NCBI GenBank assembly: GCA_039621445.1
Contig: CP154957.1
Coordinates: 27,946,541-28,010,540, forward strand
Source: Euglena gracilis
Lineage: Eukaryota > Euglenida > Euglenophyceae > Euglenales
Reading direction: 5' to 3'
DNA: 64,000 nucleotides
Below, piece after piece: positions 21,777 to 33,800 of this stretch (positions are counted from its first letter, which is position 1; each line of letters begins with the position of its first letter). The translations under genes and the position numbers were made by a program. The notes beneath the pieces were generated by a model. It had not been told where the DNA came from, did no database searches, and saw only the letters and a list, made by a program, of their open reading frames with translations.

Positions 21777-22224
21777 TTTCTTCAGTTAAGGCTGCAAGAC
21801 GAGCGCAAGCAGGTAGTGGGGATGGCTCTGGTAGTTCGGAATCTTCCCAACTTTCCTTTACGGGACGTAGGAGGTGCAGACGGGCACGCTCTGCAACCTT
21901 CCGACCTACGTGCGCCCAATGGGTCTTAACCCCTCTTTTCAGGGGCAGAGGACAGCCTTCGGGAAGCCAAAATGGAGTGTAACGTCAGGCAACTTGGATT
22001 TGCGTTGAAGTTCTCAGAGTAATATGGTGAATTTGAAGTTCTCAGAGTGAATTCAGGCCGCAGGTCAGTTCGCAGGTACGATCGCGACGCGTCTGATGGA
22101 CACTTCATCTTCCTCAAGTGGCAAATGCCATTAAAAAATGCCGGTTCTCGATGAAAATTTGCGGAAGCGGTGCCATTCACATGGATGTCTGATGAAGAGC
22201 CTGTGTCTTCAAAGAAGGTAAGGC

Positions 22225-22326
22225 ATGAATGGAGAACGCAAGGAGCGGGATCGTGAGAGAGATCGAGAGGAAAGGGAAAGAGAAAAGGAAAGGATGAAAA
22301 GGACAAGGAGCGGACGAAAGAGAGAA
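22225..22326 (+). CDS. LAMMER kinase exon 1
   Basis: Encodes a 34-residue Arg/Glu/Asp-rich N-terminus (ERKERDRERDREERE...). The in-frame TAA at 22219 precedes the ATG. The donor GTTTTA is in phase 0 with exon 2. Confidence 0.6.
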
Positions 22327-24776
22327 GTTTTATGTATGAAAGAAAAAAGTGCCATTTTGACTTCATTCCCCCCCAGACACCAAGGCAATCTGACGAAGAG
22401 GGGCATTTCCATGTTGTTTGTGGAGAAAATCTAACTGAGCGCTGTATGTCAATACAACTTTCCACTCTTGATTTCTTTCACCGCTTGCAGATAAGATTTT
22501 GGACTTGATGGGGCAAGGTATGCAGGTTGGTTCTTGTGAGTTCATTTGCAATGGTGATGCCTGAGTCCTGAGAATGTTTCAAATGCAGTTTTCTGTTTGT
22601 CGATCCCAGACAAGAAAAAGACTCGATCCAAGGCGCTGTTTTTCTTGGCGACCACCACCGAAATTTTCAAAATCGAAAACCAGGTTTAGGTTTCCCCCTG
22701 CCTGTCTGCCGCCTTTGGGTTTCCTTGTATGCGCAAGGAGCAGGGCCATTGTGGGACCCGGGCGGAATATTGGCCATGCTACTTCTGGTGGTTGGGCCGA
22801 CCATGCTGTTATCGACCTCTGGTGGTCGACAGAAATCGCCACTGTACTGCAATACCCCCCCTTTTTCAAAGGACTTTTGACTTTCGACCAGGTTGGGCCG
22901 ACCTGGTCGGCCCAACCTGTCGTTGCTACCGACCATATGGTCGGCCCGACCAAATGGTGGTCGGGCCGACCATGTGGTTGGTAGAAACGACGTCTGTGGT
23001 TTTCCCTTTCAGAAGCATCCAAACCCTTGCCAAATCCTGTGGAACATAAAGAAGGGCCATTTTAGCATATACCTATTTTAGCCAGTCAACCTAGGGCGAT
23101 GAAGGTTTGGGTTTGGGTAAAGTTTGGGTTAGGGTTAGGGTTAGGGTCAGGTGGAGGTCGAGTAGCGAACAAGCACCCTCTTGTCTCCAGCTGAACCCCG
23201 CCCCAAATGAGACCTACCATAGCCAAAACTGGCCCAACCACCAGTAAACTTTTTGAAGTCCAAAAAATGGGGCTATTGAAGGAGCAGGGTTGGGGTTCAG
23301 AGTCAGGCCTACAGCCAGGGCAATAAGGGGGGAGGGACAATCGCGGGGGGATGGTATGGTTCGGTATGGCTGAGGAGGAGCCAGGTGACCGCGGTGTAAC
23401 GTCGCTCAGCGTTTACCTGTGACCATTTGCTAAAACCTATTTTGTCTGGGCCGCACGCCTGTCTTGAATTTCATTCGACCGAACCGCCTGGACGGAAGCA
23501 TTGCCAAAAAAAGAGGTTTTTGGCAGATTAACGGGCGCCTGAATGGAAATTGACTGCCTAAACAGGTTCCGATGTCTGAATGACATTTTGTTCCATCAGG
23601 CTGCTTTTTTTTTACCAACCCCGGGGGGGTCCGAAGTGCCTTGGGGCGCCTGCCAGGCACTACCCCCCCTCCCCCCCCCCCGCGAGGGCGGATTCGGCCC
23701 CCGCCCAGGCGCATTCCTTTGAAAATAGGCCATTTTTGGCTCCCCGGCGCCTTTGGCGACGGGGTCTGTGCTAGGGCACTTTTGGCCGTGTGCCCTACCC
23801 CCCCCCCCCAAGGGGGGTCGGATCGGGAGTGCCTTGGAGTGCCTGCCCAGGCAGGCACCCCCCCGGGGGGGGGGTCGGCACCAGGCTTCTTTTTAAGTCA
23901 CCTGACCCCCCCCCTGGGGGGAGGGGGGTGGGTGGGTGGGTCCGGGCCGGCCCCCCCCCCCCCGGGGTGTCCCGCGCCGGAGGCGCTGGGTATACCTTTT
24001 CGGCGCGAAGCGCCGAAAATTTTTGAAAATTGCCTTTAACGGGCCCGATTTTGGGGGGGTCCCCGCCCCGCCCCGCCCCCCCCCCCCGGGGGGGGTCCCG
24101 CGCCACCCTGGGTGGGTGGGGGGGGACCCCCCCCCTCCCCCCCCCCCGGGGGTCTTAAAAAGAAGCCTGGTCGGCACCACCTTAAAAACAGCCTGTGTTC
24201 CATTTTGGGCATTTTTGGCGGTATCTAGATTTCCCCAAATTCTTGACCAATGAAACTGAAACTTCTGAATCCAGATGTCCGTCTGCTTCCATTGAAAATC
24301 GACTGGCACTAGTGGTTTCAACTGTTGCCAAATCACCCCTTGATTGAAAGCTTCTCTTATCAGATGACCCAATCAGGGATTTTTTTAAGTTTGGACCCCC
24401 GGGGGGGGGGAGGGGGGGGTAGGGTGGGTGGGTCCGCCGGACCCCCTCCCCCCCCCCCGGAGGGGGGTGGGATATACTTTTCGGCGCCGCAGGAGCCGAA
24501 AAAATTCTATTTTTAGCACTTTTCGCGATTTTTCGGCCATTTTTTGTGGGTCCCCCGGGACCCCCTCCCCCCCCCCCGGGGGGGGGCCCCCCCCCAGGGG
24601 GGGTGGTTGGGTGGGGGCGGTCCCCCCCCTCCCCCCCCCCGGTCTTAAAAAAACCCCTGGACCCAATGGCAACTGAATCTGGCCAAATTGAACAGAATGC
24701 TCATTCTGCAGTTCCAGAAAATGAAATGGATCTATATCTATATCTATATCTATATCTATATCTATATCTATATCTA

Positions 24777-24862
<86 letters not shown>

Positions 24863-27800
24863 ATCTATCGACCCTAGGTTCAGCCAGTTGTGATCATCCA
24901 ACCGCAAAATTTAGCCTTTGTCTGGTCCAAAACGCTTCCAGAACCCCATAGGACCAAAAATGGCAAAAAAAATCGAAATCCTGAATGTCCAAATTTTCAT
25001 TAAAAATTCCGAATCTGACAGCAACCGACTTCAGTGTCTTGGGAATCGACTGACCTAATGGGCCTGAATGGAAATCGGTGACCTAAACAATTTCAGCCTA
25101 AATTCCGTTGAAGTCAGTAGACATTGTTTTTCGTCTGAGTCCGTGTTTAGGTCGAAGATTTAAGACCCTTTTTCCAGGTCTCGAAGTTGGCCCAAAGACG
25201 GACCCAGGGGGGAGGAACAAAAAGGGAGAACAAAGGGGAAGTAAAGGCAAGCGCCAAAGAAAAAACCCATGCCCCCCCCCCCCCCCGCGTCCCGAACCAC
25301 CCTGACGGCTCCGAGCGGGAAATTGGCCATGGAACTTTTGGTGGTCGCTAGCGACCGAATTCTGGCGACCGGTCGCTAGCGACCGTTGGTGGTCGGAGCG
25401 ACCGGTCGCTAGCGACCACCAAAAATTCGACCCCCCCCCCTCAGAAGATTTTAAAGCCCCCCCCCCCTCTGTGAAGGAAAAATTTCCCCCAGAGAAAGCC
25501 ATGAAATTTTATATCAAAAGTTCCTTTTTCTGCTTTTAGGATCTTGCAGGATTGTTACTTTGTTATTGGAGGGCGGGGGGGGTACGGAGGGGGGGGGCGG
25601 CATTACCCTCACCCCCCCTCAAAGTGTCCCCCCCTCAGAGTGGCCAATATTTTTTGTTAAATTTGCTTTACCCCCCTCAAAGTGGCCACTTTCGTTTGGC
25701 GCCAAAGCCCAAAAATTTACCCCCCCCCCCAAAGGGGGTGTTCTCCCCGCGTCCCCCCGCGCCCCCCCCCCGCGTCCCCCCGCGTCCCCCCCCCGCGTCC
25801 CCCCCGCGTCCCAGATTTTGGCCAGGCACATTTTTTGGTCGACCGAGGGAAAATTACATGCAAATTTGGGTGACGCCAATGGAAACATGTGGGGGTTGTT
25901 GGGCCACAGTTCCCCCCCGCGTCCCCCCCGCGTCCCCCCCGTCCCGAACCACCCCCAAAGTGTCCCCTCTCCCAGAGTGGCCGTTTTGGGGTCCCATAGT
26001 GCCTGGAGGGTGGCCACTTTGAGGGGGGGGGGTGAGGGTACATGCGCGCCTGGCCCTGGGTCGGTTACCCCCCCGGAGGGGATTTTGTTATTGGAGGGCG
26101 GGGGGGGGGGGGTGCAGGGGGGGGGGGCGGCAGCCCCCCCCCCCCCGCTAGACGACCAAGGGCGTCGAAGTCGCCTTAGGACTGTTTTGTTTACGGTGCG
26201 CATGGTATTACATGCGCAGCTACCCCCCCCCCCCCGCTAGACGACCAAGGGCGCCGAAGGCGCCTTAGGACTGTTTGTTCACGGTGCGTGGCATTACATG
26301 CGCACCTGGCCCTGGTAGCATCGTTTTGCAGTACAACGGGGGGGGGTTTGCATTACATCCCAAAGGGGGGGGCTTAAAAATTTTCCGAAGGGGGCGGTGG
26401 TCGAAATTTTGGTGGTCGCTCCGACCACCAATGGTCGGTCGACCATGACCAACGGTCGCTAGCGACCGGTCGCTAGCGACCACCAAAAGTTCCACGGCCA
26501 ATTTCCCGCAATGAGCCCACCCTGACAACCAATCACCTCTGTCCGATTGAGCAATTATTTGAGGGGGTAGCAAAAAATCCATCAAAAAATGATCAATTGA
26601 AACAACCTTGTGGTATGGGACAAGATCAGGTGGGGTAAGCAAAATCTTGTTCTGCAGTGGAAATGTCAGTCAGTTTGACGCATCCTTTAGGGACATTCGC
26701 ATTCCCAGGGACATTCGCAAAGGTCATTGAAGCTTGGGACAGGAAGGAGCAGCGAAGATATGCAATCAAGATTGTCCGCGCAACAAAAAAGTACACCAGA
26801 GATGCTCAATTTGAACTGGACATCCTTGAGCGAGTGCGGAGGAAAGACAAAGAAGACCGTTAGTATGTCACTGGATTTATTCCCTTCAAGCCTTTTCCCT
26901 CTCTTCAGCTGCAGTGTCAAAGTCGTGTCCTCTTTCATGTACAATGATCCTCGACAAGACCGTGAGCATCTGTGCATTGTTTTCCCAAAATTGGTTTGCT
27001 CCGCTCCTTGCAGTTTTAACAATGGACCCTGAGCTTCATACACCGAAAGGGTGTGGGGAAACATTCAATTTTCCCAAAAAACATTCAAAATCTCTTTTTT
27101 TGATGGACATGGTGTCTTGGGATTTTCATTTGCTGGCACCTTCCTTTCCTGAATGTGACCGCGAATAAAGGCCTGGCTGCCCTGCATTTCATGGATATGA
27201 ACACGAAATGCAGGGCATTCTTTTAACCCCCCCCAAAGACCCGAAAGCTGCTAATTATCTCCGACCTACCCAGAAACATCGATTTTTTGATCCCGAAAAC
27301 AGCCCAAAATGGCTCCAGAAAGGTACTTGTTCGCTTACGACCCCCACCCAGAATTTTACAAGTTGGTTGCCTTGAGTTGGGAAACGACGATTTATGGGGT
27401 TATTGGAAGGAACATCGTTAGGGTTTGCATTGCCCTCCCGAAATCTCGGCCAGGCAGCCCGGTTCCGGGCCAGAGGGGACGCATATGTCTATGTCGAGAC
27501 CCATATGTCGGGGCGGTCTCGGTACCTTGGCAAACAGAAGGAAAACGCAAAGGCAGCAGATGAACAGGGGGTGGAGAAAGATAGAAAGCCCGCCGACCCT
27601 TCGACCCGGAAGGGGATTTGCCATCGTGAACATGGAGAAACAGGGCAATTCAACTCAATGGCCCAATTCGAAAAAAGACTAACACCCTGACCAAACGTCT
27701 CACCATGACCTTCCGGCAGTCGAGCATTCGACTGGGCCATGTCATAACACTAACCCTACTCCTTCAAATAACCCCATAATACCCCGTTTCTGGCCCAACT

Positions 27801-30800
27801 ACCCCCCACGTTTTCTTTGGTATCACCCAAAATTGTATGCAATTTTCTTTTGGTCGACCAAAAAACATGCCCGGCCAAAATCCGGGATGCGGGGGGGCCG
27901 CGGAGGGAACACCCCCTTGGAGTGCCCCATCCAGCCATGGGTTAAGTTTCCTTGGGGGGTGGTTTGGGACGCGGGGGGGGGGGGACGCGGGGGGGGGGCC
28001 AAAATTGGCCGAAAAATGGAGCCTGCAGACAATTTTGGAAAGAATGCACATTTTCTGGAGATTCTCGGAAATGGAGCATCAAAAGAAATGTCCAGCGACC
28101 TGGAATAAAGCCCTTGGAACCCCTGTCGTAACTCCACGTCTCGCCTGAGTTGCACCCAACGCCTGAGTTTTTCGCACTTCACACCGTAGATTTTTGCACT
28201 TTGGGGCAATTCTTTTTTGCCCTTTATCTCAAAAATGTTTGCACATGCCACCGCACTTCATCCCAAGAATGTTTGCACCTTTTCCCAAAAGTATTTTGCC
28301 TCTGTTCCGAAAATTTTTGAGACCTTTGGGCAAATTTTTTTGAGGGCGCTGGGCAAAAATTTTGACAGGTTGGGGCAATTATTTTTGCCAGCCGTGGGCA
28401 AGCATTTCAGACGCCAGGTGCAGTTGTGGCCGCTTCATTTTTGGACATTTCCTTTTGAATTTGCTTCATTGTCGAGATATTTGGGAAAAAATTGATTTTG
28501 TGACAAAAAAAAACGGCCAAAAAAGTCCAAAATGGCCGTTTTGGGTCACAAAAGCACGCTGGAACACGCAAAACTGTGAATGGGGGGTGATAGTTGGTCT
28601 CCAGGACTCCAGGAAGTCGAGAATTCCAACATATTTCAAAACACATTCTCCAAAATGCCAATCAAAGGAAATTGCTGGGGACCCAAAACACAGCCTTACC
28701 CCCCCCCCTTGTCGTACGACCACCCCACTATAACGATCACCAGGCTTGTGCTTAATCGGGTGCCTACCCCACGGGGGGGGGGGTGCTAGGGGCAGGCACC
28801 CCATAGCACCCGATCCAACCCCCCGGGGGGGGGGGGGTAGGGTTTTGGGGGTGCCTGCCCATAGCAGGCACCCCCCTCCAACACCGGCGCCAAAGGCGCC
28901 GGGGGCCCAGAAAAGGCCATTTTCAATGAAAATTTTCTGGGTCCCCCCCGGCCCCCCCCCCCCCCGGGAGGGTGTGTGCCTGCTAGGGGCAGGCACCCTA
29001 CAGCACCCACCCACCCCCCTCCCCCCCGGTCGGTAAGCACAAGCATGACGACCACCCCCTGGTCGCAGGTTGCAGGTCAGGGGAGTCTAACAACAACCAT
29101 CCCCCCCCCCCCCCCGGTCGCAGGTTGCAGGTCAGGACCAAATAAAAGAGGCTGGTTTTTTGAGGTTGTAAGAAGTCAACCACTGGAGGTGGTGCATGGA
29201 AAAGAAAATGGAAATCGTCGGGCTGACCTCCATTTTTTGTACACCCCCCCCCCCGGAAATTTTGAGCCACACAGAAAATGAGAGAGAACTGATTTAGAGG
29301 AAGCATTTTGGATGTGACCCTAACCCTGATTGTAGTCCTGACCATGACCATGAAAAAAAAACCAGAAAACTGTTGCTTAGTATCTGCATCCATTGCACTC
29401 ACTCCAGTATCTGTATCCACTGCATCCACTCCAAAATCTGCATCCACTGCATCTTGTCTAGCATCTGCATCCACTCAGTACCTAAATAGCTCCAAAGTGG
29501 CCAACAATGCCCACCAAGATTGTGAGAAATGACTCAAAATCACCAAAATGTCACAAACCGTCAAAAAGGTCAATAAAAGTCAATAAAACTTGCTCATGGT
29601 GACCCATTTGCCCAAATCATCACAAAAATTGCCAAAAACTGCCAAAATTTTGCGATCTTTGCCAGAATCGCCAAAATGGGTGAGATGAGAGGTTTTGGGA
29701 AATGATTGCTCAATGAATGGGTTCAATTCTTCAAAATATGTAAAAAAAAATTCCAGCATTCGCCCAGCATCGCCCAGCATCATCAGAGGTGCTTACTGCA
29801 ATCCTGACGCAAACGGTAACCGTAAACCAAATCCTGGCCCCGAACCCGAACCGGAACCCTAACCACAACCCCAACCATAATCCTGACTAACCCTGATCCT
29901 ACATTTCCAATGCCTTGGGGCCATTATTCTTGAGCCCCAGTGGTTGGCCCGACCAGGTGGTCAGCAGGCCAGGTCGGCCCGAAGGTGGGAACTGCAGTGG
30001 TCGGCCCGACCACTCGGCAAAATCCACAGGAAAATGGGCAGATGGGGGAGGATGGAGGGGGATCAGGGGGGGGGGGGGTGGGGGGGGACACTATCAGGGG
30101 GCGGGGCATGGTATTAACGGTTACAAACAAAAATCATGGGCCGTAACGCGCATACGGCCTGTACACGTGTCATACCCACAAATTTTATATGGTATGGTAC
30201 TATTTTTGACACCCCAAAACTATGTCAGAAAAAGTGTGGGTAACGCTGGTTCTGTCGTAAACCCAGCGTCCGGGATGCTGGGTTCACGCGTTTTCCCCCT
30301 TCTTAAACCATTGTTATAAGTCCACTAAATTCAGGACAGAACCAGTGCAACCAAAATTCGGTCAAAAGACCACCCAGGAACAAGTTCAGCCCATGAAACT
30401 GGAATTTCCTGCTATTTCGTTATTTGCCAAATTCCGATAATGAGTTCATGTTTCGATCTTTGAGTTATTTTTTTTAATTTATATAATTTAATTTTTAGTT
30501 CTCAAATCGCCCCTTGATCGAAAGCTCTTTTCATCAGATGAACACTGATGGCTTCGAAATCCAACCATGCTGTTCAGCATTCTTATTCCAAAAAAATTGC
30601 TATTTAGGGCAAGTTCTGGTATCATGGGGGGTGGGCAGGGTTCAATATGAGGAGGGAGGGGTGCCCCCCCACCGGACCAGATCTGGAGTGGACCGTCCCC
30701 GGGGGGGACCTGGGTCAAATTTTTCTCTCCGGCTCCGCAATTCTTTTTTTTTTTGCATTTTTGACAAATATTGACCAAAGGGTGTCTTTTTTTATGCTTA

Positions 30801-33800
30801 TTTTCCGGCGCACAGTGCCAGAATAAAAATTTTCGCTATTTTGGGAACCTGCCGAGGGGGGTTGCCAGCCCCCCTCCCAACATCCAGGAGGGGACCCCCC
30901 CACCTTATACCCCCCCCAGGGGGGGTTAGGCCCCCCCAATCACGTACCTCAAAACCGAAGGGCTTTAGGGAATGGGTGTAGCGGACACACCCACCTCACC
31001 TCCCCGCCAGGGTCCAACATTTAAAAATGCCCGTTGCAAAACCGCACAGGTCCAAAGTTTTCTGAGAATGGCAATTTTTTTTAAAAGATTGACCCCAAAA
31101 TTTTACACTTTTTTCCAAAACCTTTTCATTGGATTTTTTTTGGAACTCAATGATTTTTTTTCCGGCAACCCCTTCTTTCAGCAATCTAGCACAGTTGGTT
31201 GTTTCTGGTGGTCACAACCTCCTCCTGCAATTTCCCCGCATTGATATCGGGGGAGGGGGGGGCAAAGTGCTTGGAATTCTTATCTCGGATATTTGAAAAC
31301 CCCACGAATTCTGGCGGTTCATCCTAATTTTGTCCCCCTTGGAACCATTTTTTCTTCCCCAGCCCTTTGTGCCTGCAAATCGATGTTTTTATCCTCCATT
31401 TTTGTTAATTTGGTGAATAAAACCACCTGAAAATGCAATTTGGGGTACTAGTGACCGACGCGAAATGTCGAAAATTTTGGATGGGGGGACAGTGCAACAA
31501 TTTTGAGGGGCTTCAAAAAGTGGAAAAGAAAAGCCTGTTAGTGGACCCCAGGGGGGGGTCCATTAGGATATCCACCAGCCGAATTTGGACTGAGGTCCAG
31601 CCACCCACCCCAGAAAAGAACTGCGAATCCAAAAGCAGAAGCCTGAATGAGACCTGCCCCATTTTTTTTGAGCAACAGCATTTTCTGAATAAAGTTGCTG
31701 CATGCAAAAAAAATCAAAAAAAATCGTTCAAGTGAACAGCCTCGTAGGGAAATAATACAGGAGCAGGGGAAAAAGAGCTCTGGCTGCGACAACTCCCAAC
31801 TCCTTATTTTTTGCAGCAAGAAAAAATTTATTTGCCTGTTTGAAACACCCTCAAGCTTCTTCTCAATGGCAGGGTATTAAGCGAGGGGGGAGGGAGGAGG
31901 GGGGTGGTCCTGGACCCCATGCATCCCCAAAACTTGCCAAAATGCCCCTTTTTGGCCATTTTGGAATTTTTTTTGAACGAATCAGCCCAAATGACAACCA
32001 AGACTCATTTCCACCTTGGCGCAGCTCTGGAGGAATTTTTTTCCAATCGAGGGGACCGGTCCCCGGACCAGAGATTCTTTTGGGTTTCTTGACCCAGGGG
32101 GATGGAGGTGGGTTGGTCCTGGCCGAGCCCCCCCCCCCCCAGCCCCCCCAGGGGAGCGGAGGTCGGGGCAAGTGGGTACCCTGCCGGAGGCGGGGCTTCG
32201 CTTTTGGACCCCAAACGTGACCCCCAAAAGTGGGTCCCCACAAGCCCCCCCCCCCTTAAGAGGGTGGGTGGGTGGGTTTGGAACCCTTCTCTCTCCCTCG
32301 AGTCCTGAAAAAACTTCCACCCAGCCCCAGGGGGGTCTAGCTAGTGTTTTTTCTCCACTGTCTAGCGAAATGGCTGGCCAGTGCTTTGGACCCCCCGGGG
32401 TCCTAAAGCAAAAGCCTGGTGTCATTGTTTGTCGAAACTGAGAGAAATGTCAGCCTGAGGCAGCTGTTGGCACGTTTATTATCATGGTTATGAACCGATG
32501 TTTGCAAATTGGTTATATTTTCAAAGTTCGGATGTCAAAGCGGACTCAATCTGCCATTTTCCATCGTGTTTGTAGGATTTTTGGATAACCTCGTCAATGC
32601 ATTTCTCAGCTTCCGGTTAATACGGACGGCTTCAAATAATTGCAGAAGCCTTTTCTAGCACTCAAGGAGGTGGGAGCTTTCTTTCTTTCTTCTTGTGGGG
32701 TGAATGGGAAATGGACAAGTGAGATTTCTTCTTTTACAGGGACCAAGCCTGTTGGATTTCATCAACAAGAATGCAACTTTTGTGCTCAAGGGCATTGCAG
32801 AGATAACAAGGCAGCTGTGTGAAGCCCTTGACTGTATGCTGCCCCCCCCCCCCTCTCCAGGGGTGCAAAACAAAAAAACCCCGAAAATTTACCATTTTGT
32901 GCCAGTTTTTATGGCCCAAAACTGGCACAAAATGGTAAATTTTCGGGTTTTGTTTTGTTTTGAATTTGAAAAGTTTTGGTACAAAATGGTCAGCAGCTGG
33001 AATTTTGCTTAAAAGTAGTAACCCCCCCCCCCCCTAATAGTAGGGCGTGCCCTCTTCAAGAGCAGGGTCCCCCCCCCCCCCCCCCTCTGGCGAAGCGAGC
33101 GTCCACTACAAGAGCATCCCCCTGGAAAACCAATGGAAGCAGAAACAAGGCAAGTCATTTCATGTGATTGTGGCAAGGTTTGTAACTTGCCTCAAAAAGG
33201 CAAGCTTCCCAGAGCTCAGCGGCTGAACGATTCCTCCAACCTCGGCTGCCGTTGGCGCTTGGCTGCCGGTTTAGGTTGAGGAAGGGAGGTTGAGGGGACC
33301 GGAAACTGACTGGGCTGGAACTGGCAATTTCCATCAGGACCAGACCATTGCTTAACACCTGTCCCACCGCACCCCCCCTGGGGGGTGACTGACTGGGTTT
33401 TTCAGAGTGACTGACTGGTTTTTTGGCCGTGACCCCCCTCCCCCCGGGGGTGGGGTAGGCCAGAAATCACCCAAAAGTGGCTGAGTGGCCAACCGGCGCC
33501 GAAGGCGTCGGAGAAAATTTTGGCCAAAAATGGCCTTGAAAGGCCAAAAAGTGACTGGTTTTCCTGAGTGGCCGACCCTGGGGGGGGGGTAAAGTGACTG
33601 ACTGGCTTGGCCAAAAAAAGTGACTGACTGTTTTTTTCAGAGTGGAAAGTGACCCCCCCCCCCCGGGGTCGCTAAGCAATGGTATGATCAGGACTTTTTT
33701 GATTCCGAACAACCTTTTATGCCCTGAAACTTTTTTCAGTCCAGAAACATTTTACTACTCCAGACACATTTCACACACACACCTCAGAAACACTTTACTA

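Noticed and set aside
22050-22220. Candidate kinase exon with a DASDGHFIF-like reading at 22070-22110
   Set aside because: The true DEEGHF exon lies at 22377-22443 and joins in phase. This upstream reading has no suitable splice sites and soon hits a stop.
24727-24951. ORFs of Ile/Tyr repeats
   Set aside because: Pure microsatellite translation.
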